Assembly (NCBI RefSeq): GCF_004458765.1
Contig: NZ_SPJX01000187.1
Span: 248,001 to 312,000, forward strand
Length of the DNA: 64,000 nucleotides
Direction of reading: 5' to 3'
Source of the DNA: Microvirga pakistanensis
GTDB lineage: Bacteria > Pseudomonadota > Alphaproteobacteria > Rhizobiales > Beijerinckiaceae
Shown: positions 1-7,284 of the stretch, in pieces
How positions within the stretch are numbered: the first letter of the stretch is position 1
How the letters are laid out: every line of letters begins with the position of its first letter
Made by a program: the position numbers and the translations under genes
The notes under the pieces: model-generated
Told to the model about the DNA's origin: nothing
Seen by the model: only the letters and a program-made list of their open reading frames with translations
Databases searched by the model: none

Positions 1-2
1 CG

Positions 3-449
3 CTGGAATCCATGCCCACCGATTCCAAGGCCGGCGCCCTCTACCCGAACAACGCCCGCGTGATCCGCGAGGCGAAGGAGAAGGGCTTCGACAACGCCCT
101 GGTCCTCGACGCGCTCGGCAACGTGGCCGAGACCGCCACGTCGAACGTGTTCATGGCCAAGGACGGGGTCGTCCATACGCCGTACCCGAACGGGACCTTC
201 CTCAACGGCATCACCCGCCAGCGAGTCATCCAGCTCCTGCGCGACGACGGGGTAACGGTCGTCGAGGGAACCCTGCGCTACGAGGATTTCGCGAGCGCCG
301 ATGAGATCTTCATCTCCGGCAACTATTCCAAGGTGATGCCGGTGCTGCGCATCGACAGCCGGGATCTCCAGCCCGGCCCGTTCTATCGCCGCGCTCGCGA
401 GCTCTATTGGGCCTATGCCCATTCGCAGCCGGTCACCAAGGCGGCGTGA
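3..449 (+). CDS. ilvE: Branched-chain / class IV aminotransferase, C-terminal part
   Basis: This is the C-terminal 148 residues of a PLP-dependent fold-type IV aminotransferase; the 5' end lies outside the window. The stretch ETATSNVFMAKDG followed by PNGTFLNGITRQRVI is the typical class IV signature that binds the PLP phosphate and closes the active site. Enzymes of this family interconvert branched-chain amino acids and their 2-oxo acids with glutamate as amino donor, in the cytoplasm. A D-amino acid aminotransferase or aminodeoxychorismate lyase cannot be fully excluded from the C-terminus alone. The frame is open to the window edge and stops at a TGA. The next feature downstream is a palindromic repeat, so the gene is probably the last of its transcript. 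Confidence 0.85.
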   Translation: MESMPTDSKAGALYPNNARVIREAKEKGFDNALVLDALGNVAETATSNVFMAKDGVVHTPYPNGTFLNGITRQRVIQLLRDDGVTVVEGTLRYEDFASADEIFISGNYSKVMPVLRIDSRDLQPGPFYRRARELYWAYAHSQPVTKAA

Positions 450-465
450 TCCAACATCCTCCCGC

Positions 466-553
466 GTCATGCCCGGGCTCGTCCCGGGCATCCACGCCTT
501 TGACGCGCGGCGTTTCCAAGAGGTGGATGGCCGCAGCACGTGCGGCCATGACG
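466..553 (+). repeat. Palindromic intergenic repeat, family 1
   Basis: This is an about 88-bp intergenic element. It opens with an inverted pair (CATGCCCGGGCTCGTCCCGG), continues with a GGCATCCACG / GTGGATGGCC pair and closes with GCACGTGCGGCCATGACG. The same layout recurs at 29277, 32155, 33592, 33721, 36581, 43422 and 48768. It would fold as two or three hairpins in RNA and resembles REP/BIME-type elements. No coding capacity is seen. Confidence 0.8.
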
Positions 554-646
554 CAGTTGTGAACCTCAACAGGCGGCTTTGAGCCCGATCATGCCCTAAA
601 TGGCTCCGGCATCGTGCCCTGATCGCACCCTTGCCGGAGCCCCCCG

Positions 647-1366
647 ATGCGCCTCTTCCTGTCGAGCCTTCTCGCCCTCGGCCTCATGACCGCGCCCGCC
701 GCTGCGGAATCCGTCGATCTCGAACTCGTCTTCGCCGCCGACGGCTCGGGCTCCATCGACGACGAGGAGCTGCGCCTGCAAAGGAAGGGCTGGGCCGACG
801 CCCTCATGAGCCCGGACGTGCTCGCAGGCATCAAGGACGGCCCCGCCGGGGCCATCGCGGTGGCCTTCATGGAATGGGGCGGGCCCAGCTCCCAGGTGCT
901 GATCGTGGACTGGCACGTGATCCGCGACGAGGCGGGCGCGAAGGTCTTCGCCGACAGGCTCATGAGTGCACCGCGCGGCGCCACCGGCTACAACTCCATC
1001 TCGAACGCCATCGATTTCTCCGTGCGCCTCGTGGAGGGCAACGCTCACGAGGGCACGCGGAGGGTGATCGATGTCTCGGGCGACGGGCCGAACATGAACG
1101 GCAGGTCGTTGGAGCACGCCCGCGCCGATGCGCTCGCCAAGGGGTTCACCATCAACGCGCTTGCCATCCGCCGCCCGGGAAGCGGGCGTCCGGGCGGGCC
1201 CGGAGGCATGGCGCTCGAGGATTACTATGCCCAGAGCGTCATCGGCGGGCCGGGGGCCTTCGTGGAGATCGCGGACGAGACGCAGCCCTTCGCCACGGCG
1301 GCACGGCGCAAGCTCCTGACGGAGATCGCAGGACATGGCGGCGCGACACGTCACGCCGCGCGCTAG
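647..1366 (+). CDS. DUF1194 domain secreted protein with von Willebrand A-like fold
   Basis: This 239-residue protein starts with a clear Sec signal peptide (about residues 1-20, ending APAAAES). The mature part resembles the DUF1194 family, a von Willebrand factor A-like domain of alphaproteobacteria. The segment AADGSGSIDDEE looks like the metal-ion-dependent adhesion site DxSxS, followed by the family's long conserved helix. Later motifs include GATGYNSISNAIDF and RVIDVSGDGPN. It is predicted to be periplasmic; its ligand is unknown. It faces murJ convergently, with a short GC hairpin between the two genes. The start is the ATG after a pyrimidine-rich stretch; the signal peptide supports it. 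Confidence 0.8.
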   Translation: MRLFLSSLLALGLMTAPAAAESVDLELVFAADGSGSIDDEELRLQRKGWADALMSPDVLAGIKDGPAGAIAVAFMEWGGPSSQVLIVDWHVIRDEAGAKVFADRLMSAPRGATGYNSISNAIDFSVRLVEGNAHEGTRRVIDVSGDGPNMNGRSLEHARADALAKGFTINALAIRRPGSGRPGGPGGMALEDYYAQSVIGGPGAFVEIADETQPFATAARRKLLTEIAGHGGATRHAAR

Positions 1367-1374
1367 AGCATCGT

Positions 1375-1392
1375 GCGGCCCCAGAGGGCCGC
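1375..1392. terminator. GC hairpin between convergent genes
   Basis: A perfect 7-bp stem (GCGGCCC / GGGCCGC) with a 4-nt loop lies between the DUF1194 gene and murJ, whose 3' ends are 27 nt apart. There is no T-tract on either side, so the call as a shared terminator rests mainly on position. Confidence 0.4.
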
Positions 1393-1393
1393 G

Positions 1394-2920
1394 TCAGCGG
1401 CGCGCGAGCCTCACCCCCATGGCCTTCAGGCCGGCGAGCAGCACGCCGCCATAGATCAGCGCGCCGAGAGCGCCGAGAATTCCCAGCAGGATCTCGCTGT
1501 TCCAGATCGGGAGGAGGGCGGTCCAGCGCTCCAGGGGGGCCGGAGCGAACCACGCGAACACGGCCAGGAGAACGCTCGCCACGGCGATGGACAGGCACGT
1601 CTTGCCGAGCGAGGAATTCGGGGCCGTCCATCCGCGCCGATAGGCCAACACGAAGAGCAAGATGAGGTTCACCCACACGCCGATGGCGGTGCCGAGCGCG
1701 AGGCCCACCACCCCGTAAGTGTCCATCAGCAGGATCTTCACGAGGACGTTGACCCCCACCGCCGTGAGCGAGGCGATCAGCGGCGTCGCGGTGTCAGAGC
1801 GGGCATAGAAGCTCGACACGGCGGAGCGGATGAGCACGGCCGCCGGGAGGCCCAGGCCGTAGGCCGCCAGAACCGCGCCCGAACGCCGGGCCGCCTCGGC
1901 GTCGAACGCGCCGCGCTGGAACAGGGCGGACATGATGAGATCCGGCATCACCAGGAACGCCACGAGGAAGGGAGCGGCCAGGGCGAGCGTCAGGCCGATG
2001 GTGCGGTTCTGGGCGGCATAGGCGCCCGCCTCGTCGCCTGCGGCGATGCGGCGGCTCATCTCCGGCAGCAGCACGGTGCCGGCCGCGATCCCGATGACGC
2101 CCAGGGGGAGCTGATAGAGCCGATCCGCATAATAGAGGGAGGACACGGCGCCGGTCGGCAGGAACGAGGCGATGATCGTGTCCGCGAAGATGGCGAGCTG
2201 CACGCCCGCGGAGCCGATCACGGCGGGACCGAGCGCCTTGAAGAAGGTTCTCATCGGCGGGTCCAGGCGCGGGCGCTCGATCCGGGGGCACGCGAGGGCG
2301 CGTTTCGTCTCCCACCACACGAGCACGAGCTGCAATGCGCCGGAGACCGTCACGCCCCAGGCCGCGGCATAGCCCGCGTTCGGGAACAGGAACACGACCG
2401 CAAGCGCCACGATCATCGCCACGTTCAGCAGGACCGGCGCCGCGGCGGCGGCCCAGAACCGGTCATGGGCGTTCAGGATGGCCGAATAGATCGTGACGAT
2501 CGTGATCAGCAGGAGATACGGGAACGTGATCCGGGTCAGCGAGACCGCGAGGTCGAACTTTGCCGGATCGTCCGAGAAGCCCGGGGCCAGGAGCCGCACC
2601 ACGCCCGGCATGGCCAGAAAGGCCGCGACCAGAAGAGCGATCTGCACGATGAGCATCAGCGTCACGATGCGGCCGGCGAACGAGCGGGCGGCCTTCTCGC
2701 CGCCGGTCTCGAGCACCCGCGCATAGGTGGGCAGGAAGGCGTTGTTGAAAGCGCCCTCGCCGAAGATCGCGCGGAAGTGGTTCGGAATGCGGAAGGCCAC
2801 GAAGAACGCATCGGCCACCGGCCCCACGCCCATGACGGCCGCGATCACCACGTCGCGGATGAAGCCTGTCAGGCGCGAGACCAGCGTCCAGCCGCCGACG
2901 GAAAGAATCTTCTTGAACAT
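1394..2920 (-). CDS. murJ: Lipid II flippase MurJ (MviN family)
   Basis: This 508-residue polytopic membrane protein has about 13-14 hydrophobic segments. The opening MFKKILSVGGWTLVSRLTGF is typical of MurJ/MviN. MurJ moves undecaprenyl-linked lipid II across the inner membrane for peptidoglycan synthesis. The conserved acidic/basic residues in the first helices (RDVVIAAVMG, VADAFFVAFRIPN) and EGAFNNAFLPTYA are present. Length matches the family (about 510-530). It begins 3 nt after the stop of the upstream glycosyltransferase on the same strand, so the two are very probably one operon. Nothing suggests loss of function. Confidence 0.95.
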   Translation of the reverse strand: MFKKILSVGGWTLVSRLTGFIRDVVIAAVMGVGPVADAFFVAFRIPNHFRAIFGEGAFNNAFLPTYARVLETGGEKAARSFAGRIVTLMLIVQIALLVAAFLAMPGVVRLLAPGFSDDPAKFDLAVSLTRITFPYLLLITIVTIYSAILNAHDRFWAAAAAPVLLNVAMIVALAVVFLFPNAGYAAAWGVTVSGALQLVLVWWETKRALACPRIERPRLDPPMRTFFKALGPAVIGSAGVQLAIFADTIIASFLPTGAVSSLYYADRLYQLPLGVIGIAAGTVLLPEMSRRIAAGDEAGAYAAQNRTIGLTLALAAPFLVAFLVMPDLIMSALFQRGAFDAEAARRSGAVLAAYGLGLPAAVLIRSAVSSFYARSDTATPLIASLTAVGVNVLVKILLMDTYGVVGLALGTAIGVWVNLILLFVLAYRRGWTAPNSSLGKTCLSIAVASVLLAVFAWFAPAPLERWTALLPIWNSEILLGILGALGALIYGGVLLAGLKAMGVRLARR

Positions 2921-2923
2921 CGG

Positions 2924-3910
2924 TCAGGCCCGGCGTTGCTGAGAGCTTTCGGGGACGAGGCTGTTCGAGACCTCGGCCGTGCCGCCGATCCGCTCGGCGA
3001 CCACATAGAGGGGCCGACGTTTCACCTCCGCGAAGATACGGCCCACATATTCGCCGATGATGCCGAGGGACATCAACTGGATGCCGGAGAAGAACATGAT
3101 CGACACGATCAGGCTCGGAAAGCCCGGAAGATCGGTGCCGAACAGAAGGGTCCTGATCAGGAAGTAGAGCGCGGTCGCGATCGACAGGAACGAGATCAGG
3201 AAGCCGAGATAGGTCCAGATCCGGAGCGGCACCGTGGAGAAGGACGCGATGCCGTCGAAGGCGAACCGGAAGAGCCTTCTGAAGCTCCATTGGGACGTGC
3301 CGGAACGGCGCTCCTCCACGACGAAGGGGACGCCGGTGCTCTTGAAACCGATCCAGGCATAGAGCCCTTTCGAGAAGCGGGCCTTCTCGCCCATCGCGCG
3401 CAACACCTCGACGCCCTTGCGGTCGATGAGGCGGAAGTCGCCGGCCCCCTCGGGCAGGCCGATTTCTCCAAAGCGCGCGAAGAGGCGGTAGAACAGATGC
3501 GCGAAGCCGCGCTTGACCCGGGTCTCGTCGGAGCGGTCGGTCCGCTGCCCGTAGACCATGTCGTAGCCCTGCCGCCAGCGCTCCACGAAGGCCTCGATCA
3601 TCTCCGGCGGGTGCTGCAGGTCCGCATCCATGATCACCACCGCCTTGCCTCTCGCGTGGTCGAGGCCGGCCGCGATGGCGATCTCCTTGCCGAAATTGCG
3701 GCTGAACGAAAGGGCCCCGATCCGGGGCTCCGTCCGGCTTAAGGAGCGGATCACGTCCAGGGTTTCGTCCCGGCTGCCGTCATCGACGAACACCACCTCC
3801 CAGGACAGGCCCGTGCGCTCGAGCACCGGAAACAGACGCTCGCAGAGCGGCCCGATATTGGCGCTTTCGTTGTGGACGGGAATGATGACGCTGAGCTTGG
3901 GCGACGCCAC
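2924..3910 (-). CDS. Membrane-anchored family 2 glycosyltransferase (DPM1/GtrB-like)
   Basis: This 328-residue protein has an N-terminal GT-A domain (residues about 1-230) and two C-terminal transmembrane helices (about 235-260 and 270-295). The donor-binding and metal-binding motifs are visible as VDDGSRDET and MDADLQHPPE, with SRNFGKEIAIAAGLDHA between them. This architecture is that of polyprenyl-phosphate sugar transferases such as DPM1/GtrB/ArnC, which charge undecaprenyl phosphate with a sugar at the cytoplasmic face. The substrate cannot be read from sequence. It is translated just before murJ (3-nt gap), a link to lipid-carrier traffic in the envelope. Confidence 0.85.
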   Translation of the reverse strand: MASPKLSVIIPVHNESANIGPLCERLFPVLERTGLSWEVVFVDDGSRDETLDVIRSLSRTEPRIGALSFSRNFGKEIAIAAGLDHARGKAVVIMDADLQHPPEMIEAFVERWRQGYDMVYGQRTDRSDETRVKRGFAHLFYRLFARFGEIGLPEGAGDFRLIDRKGVEVLRAMGEKARFSKGLYAWIGFKSTGVPFVVEERRSGTSQWSFRRLFRFAFDGIASFSTVPLRIWTYLGFLISFLSIATALYFLIRTLLFGTDLPGFPSLIVSIMFFSGIQLMSLGIIGEYVGRIFAEVKRRPLYVVAERIGGTAEVSNSLVPESSQQRRA

Positions 3911-4039
3911 GGCTTTGATCCCTCATGACCGCGCGCATCAAGACCCGAGATTGCGGTTTTCCTCAAGAGCCTATGTGCGGATTTGTGATAGGACGTTGCG
4001 AGGGGGACCCATCGGGTTGAGTTCTCGTGAGCCGCGCGG

Positions 4040-4951
4040 ATGCCGAAGACGATGACAACGAGCGTTGAACTCCGCAACGTCATTCTGTGCGCCGACGATT
4101 TCGGCCTCAGCGACGGCGTGAGCCGGGGGATCGCGGAGCTCGCCCAAATGGGCCGCCTCTCGGCGACGGGCGCCATGACCAACATGCCCGGCTGGCGCCG
4201 CGCCGCGCCCGACCTGAAGCCGCTGAAGGAGCGGATCGGCATCGGCCTTCATCTCAATCTCACGACCGGCGCGCCGTTGGGACCCATGGCCCGGCTTGCG
4301 TCCGCAGGATGCTTTCCGCCGCTCCGGAGCCTCCTGGCCACAGCTTTTCGGGGCGGGCTGGACGGAGCCGAGATCAGGGGCGAGATCGCCCGTCAGCTCG
4401 ATGCCTTCGAGGAGGCTCATGGCGAAGCGCCGTCCTTCGTCGACGGGCATCAGCACGTGCATGTCCTGCCCGGGGTGAGGGAGGCTTTGCTCCAGCTGCT
4501 TCGGGACAGGGGCTATGCCGGGCGCGTGTGGCTGCGGGACCCCGCCGACCGAACCATCGCGATCCTGCGCCGCCCGGTTGGACGCGGCAAGGCGCTCGTC
4601 GTCAGGGGTCTCGCGCGGGGCTTCGCCCGGGACGCACAGGCTGCGGGATTCGTCACGAACAGGGGGTTCTCCGGCTTCGCCCCGTTCGATCTCTCCGTGC
4701 CGGCCCGCCGCATCTTCGACTCCGCCTTGTCGAACCCGGGCCGAACCCCGCTCGTCATGTGTCACCCCGGCTATGGGGACGATGAGCTGCGCGGGCTCGA
4801 TCCGGCCGTGGAAAGTCGTGTCGCGGAGCTGGAATATCTGAGGTCGGAAGAGTTCGTCGATTTGCTGGCGACACGGGGGATCAGACTCGTTCCTCACCCA
4901 GAAGCCCAAAACGAAACGGGCCTCCGAAGAGGCCCGTCTGAGGTAACGTGA
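4040..4951 (+). CDS. ChbG/HpnK family (YdjC-like) carbohydrate deacetylase
   Basis: This 303-residue protein belongs to the YdjC/ChbG/HpnK family of metal-dependent N-deacetylases. Visible family motifs are CADDFGLSDGV near residue 18 (metal-binding Asp pair), GLHLNLTTGAP (metal His), HQHVHVLPGV near residue 138, and MCHPGYGDDEL near residue 240. Members act on acetylated amino sugars, or on hopanoid-linked N-acetylglucosamine in the case of HpnK. It is divergent from the glycosyltransferase-murJ operon, and no other hopanoid gene is nearby, so HpnK is not asserted. An alternative start lies at codon 5. Its last codons overlap the hairpin that likely terminates sodB. Confidence 0.8.
   Translation: MPKTMTTSVELRNVILCADDFGLSDGVSRGIAELAQMGRLSATGAMTNMPGWRRAAPDLKPLKERIGIGLHLNLTTGAPLGPMARLASAGCFPPLRSLLATAFRGGLDGAEIRGEIARQLDAFEEAHGEAPSFVDGHQHVHVLPGVREALLQLLRDRGYAGRVWLRDPADRTIAILRRPVGRGKALVVRGLARGFARDAQAAGFVTNRGFSGFAPFDLSVPARRIFDSALSNPGRTPLVMCHPGYGDDELRGLDPAVESRVAELEYLRSEEFVDLLATRGIRLVPHPEAQNETGLRRGPSEVT
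4916..4937 (-). terminator. Rho-independent terminator of sodB
   Basis: A perfect 9-bp stem (ACGGGCCTC / GAGGCCCGT) with a CGAA tetraloop lies 24 nt past the sodB stop. On the minus strand it is followed by TTCGTTTTGGG, a T-rich run. It sits within the last codons of the convergent deacetylase gene. Confidence 0.75.
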
Positions 4952-4960
4952 GAAACTGGC

Positions 4961-5560
4961 TTACTTCGTGGCGGTTTCGAACATTTCCTCGACGTGCTCC
5001 CAGTTCACCAGATTGTCGAGGAAGGCCTTGATGTAGTCGGGACGGCGGTTGCGGTAATCGATGTAGTAGGAGTGCTCCCACACGTCGCAGCCCAGGATCG
5101 GCTGGGCCCCGTGCACCAGCGGGTTCTCGCCGTTCGGGGTCTTCATGACCGTGATCTTGCCGTCCTTCACGGCGAGCCAGGCCCAGCCGGAGCCGAACTG
5201 GCTTACACCGGCCTGGATGAAGTCTTCCTTCATCTTGTCGACCGAGCCGAGATCCTCGACGATCTTCTTCTCGAGCTTGCCGGGCAGCGCGCCGCCGCCA
5301 TTGGGCTTCATCCACATCCAGAAGTGGATGTGGTTGTAGTGCTGGCCGGCATTGTTGAAGAGCGCCTGGTTCTTGCCGTAGGAGCCCTTCACGACCTCCT
5401 CGACGCTCTTGCCTTCGAATTCCGTGCCTTTCAGCAGGTTGTTGCCGGTGTTGACGTAAGCCGCATGGTGCTTGTCGTGGTGAAACTCGAGGGTTTCCCG
5501 CGACATGTAGGGCTGCAGGGCATCGTAAGCATACGGCAGTTCGGGCAGAGTGAACGACAT
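4961..5560 (-). CDS. sodB: Superoxide dismutase, Fe/Mn family (probably Fe type)
   Basis: This 199-residue enzyme has the full Fe/Mn superoxide dismutase pattern: metal ligands in FHHDKHHAAYVN (first His), QHYNHIHFWMWM (second His), and CDVWEHSYYIDYRNRR (Asp and third His). The Gln in NNAGQHYNH, in the position typical of iron enzymes, argues for Fe rather than Mn. It dismutates superoxide to hydrogen peroxide and oxygen. There is no signal peptide, so it is cytoplasmic. Length is standard. It is monocistronic, with its own terminator inside the neighbouring gene's 3' end, and an 175-bp upstream gap shared with the divergent 317-residue protein. Confidence 0.95.
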   Translation of the reverse strand: MSFTLPELPYAYDALQPYMSRETLEFHHDKHHAAYVNTGNNLLKGTEFEGKSVEEVVKGSYGKNQALFNNAGQHYNHIHFWMWMKPNGGGALPGKLEKKIVEDLGSVDKMKEDFIQAGVSQFGSGWAWLAVKDGKITVMKTPNGENPLVHGAQPILGCDVWEHSYYIDYRNRRPDYIKAFLDNLVNWEHVEEMFETATK

Positions 5561-5735
5561 CGGCGTCTCCTTTGGATTGAGCGACCTGTGAGGCGTTAGT
5601 TAAAGCGCCCCAGCCTGAAGAGCAACGGCTCAGGCGCGGACTTTTTTCTAGCCAATCTTTCCAGGATGTTGCCTTTCGCCTATAGAGGCATAGCTTTGCC
5701 TTCGAAAACCTTGGTTTGCGTATGATGGAGACGGC

Positions 5736-6689
5736 ATGATCATCGCTCTTCTGGCCCTCGCTTTTGCGATGATCGTCGGTGGATTGCTGACTGCTTTTTT
5801 CGGCTGGGACATCGTTCTGATAGAACGTGGCTGGACGATGGTGATCGCCGGCACCTTCAGCGCCGCATGCGGCGCGCTTCTGTTGGGGATCACGGCGGCC
5901 GTATCGAAGCTCGCTCGAATTCAATCCGAGCTTGCCCGCCTCCGGATCAGCTCCGGCGAGACGGGCCAGAGCGATGCTTCCCCGTCGTCCGCCGGCATCG
6001 CCGCGGCATCTCTCGCGGGCGGGCTGCTCGGCGGCAGCACGGTCAGCCGCAGCGAGGGAAAGGAACAGGACGAGGCGCAGCCGAACCTGCCGCTTTTCGC
6101 GCGTGAGGACACGCCCGCTGACGAGGGCCGCGAGCGCAAGGGCGATGCCGACGCCTCGGCGGCGACGGGTGAGCGTCTTCCACCGTTCCCGCCGGTGACG
6201 TCCGCCGCCGGGATCGAACATGGTGACGGGGAGGAGATCGAAGGCAAGGTTCCGGACTTCCTGCTGGCCGAGCGGCGGAGCGAGACGAACGTGGACATCT
6301 ACGACACGCCCGCCGACGCGACGCTTTTCACCGAAGAGCCCAAGCTCGATGAGCCTGAGGACGAGCTTCCGGAAGAGCGCGCGCGCGACGCAGAACGTGA
6401 GCCGCCGGCCGAGTCCGCTCCGGCCCTTGAGGCGGAGCCGGAGCCGGCCGCTTCCCGGGACGAGCCCGATGCCGCCGAGGACGCCGACCGGGAGAAGACG
6501 CCGGACGAGACGCCGGGCGGCCCCGCAACGATCATCGGCACCTACAATTCCGGTGACAACACCTACGTGATGTTCTCGGACGGCTCCATCGAAGCGCAGA
6601 CGCCCAAGGGCCTTTTCCGCTTCCAGTCCCTCGACGAGCTGAAGGCCTTCATCGCCTCGGGCGGCGAGGGCGGAAGCACGCCTACTTGA
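5736..6689 (+). CDS. Membrane-anchored acidic protein of unknown function
   Basis: This 317-residue protein has two N-terminal hydrophobic segments (residues about 2-25 and 35-60). A long low-complexity middle follows (about 100-265), very rich in Glu, Asp, Pro and Ala. A short ordered C-terminus carries GTYNSGDNTYVMFSDGSIEA. That last block looks like a small globular module that reads as a repeat-like beta hairpin. Homologous proteins are widespread as unannotated membrane proteins in Methylobacteriaceae-like genomes, from memory and not checked. The N-terminus anchors it in the inner membrane with the acidic tail probably cytoplasmic. Its stop overlaps the convergent isochorismatase-like gene by 8 nt. 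No function is inferred. Confidence 0.7.
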   Translation: MIIALLALAFAMIVGGLLTAFFGWDIVLIERGWTMVIAGTFSAACGALLLGITAAVSKLARIQSELARLRISSGETGQSDASPSSAGIAAASLAGGLLGGSTVSRSEGKEQDEAQPNLPLFAREDTPADEGRERKGDADASAATGERLPPFPPVTSAAGIEHGDGEEIEGKVPDFLLAERRSETNVDIYDTPADATLFTEEPKLDEPEDELPEERARDAEREPPAESAPALEAEPEPAASRDEPDAAEDADREKTPDETPGGPATIIGTYNSGDNTYVMFSDGSIEAQTPKGLFRFQSLDELKAFIASGGEGGSTPT

Positions 6690-7236
6690 ACAGCCGGGAG
6701 AGAGCCCGGAAATCGTCCGTTGCGGCCCTCTCCATCCATTCGAAGGCCACCATCTCGGCGGTCACCCAATGGCAGCCCGCATGGAGCAGGCGGGCGCAGG
6801 CGGCGCTGACACTGTGCGGAGAACGGCTCGAAACCGCGTCGGCGACCACGAACACGTCGAGCCCCGTTTCCTTGAAACCGAGCGCGCTCTGCAGCACGCA
6901 GATATGCGCCTCGACACCGCAGATGACGAGCTGGTCGCGTCCTTCACCGCGAAGCCGGGCGATGCGCTCCGCAAGGGCCGGATCGCTTGCGGCCGAGAAG
7001 CTCGTTTTCGGCAGGGCCGGCGTCGCGGCCGGAAGAGCCTCGGCCACCGCAGGGACGGTCGGGCCGAGACCCTGCGGGTATTGTTCGGTCACCGTGACCG
7101 GAACGCCGAGCCGGGCTGCCGCCTGCAGGAGCAGGTTGATGGTCTTGAGTGTGGAGTCGCCCTCGTGAATGGCCGGCATGAGTCTCGCCTGGACATCCAC
7201 CACGAGAAGATGCGATCGCTTCGCGCTCAACAGCAT
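6682..7236 (-). CDS. Isochorismatase-family cysteine hydrolase
   Basis: This 184-residue single-domain protein has the isochorismatase-like fold. The catalytic triad can be read as Asp in LLVVDVQARLMPA, Lys in LPKTSFSAASD, and Cys in GVEAHICVLQSAL; the cis-peptide region just before the Cys is also typical. This subgroup (YcaC/hydrolase 'isochorismatase domain containing protein 2'-like) hydrolyses small amides or related substrates, but the substrate is unknown. It is cytoplasmic. It lies between a convergent gene and a kinase gene on the same strand; the 48-nt gap to the kinase stop makes co-transcription possible. Confidence 0.85.
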   Translation of the reverse strand: MLLSAKRSHLLVVDVQARLMPAIHEGDSTLKTINLLLQAAARLGVPVTVTEQYPQGLGPTVPAVAEALPAATPALPKTSFSAASDPALAERIARLRGEGRDQLVICGVEAHICVLQSALGFKETGLDVFVVADAVSSRSPHSVSAACARLLHAGCHWVTAEMVAFEWMERAATDDFRALSRLFK

Positions 7237-7284
7237 GACGCCTTCCTTGTATTTCGGGGTGAAGGTTTGCCGCGGGAATGAGTT

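Noticed and set aside
1373-3742. A 789-codon plus-strand open frame
   Set aside because: It is antisense to murJ and the glycosyltransferase, both of which have clear motifs; composition (Glu/Arg/His-rich) is that of a shadow.
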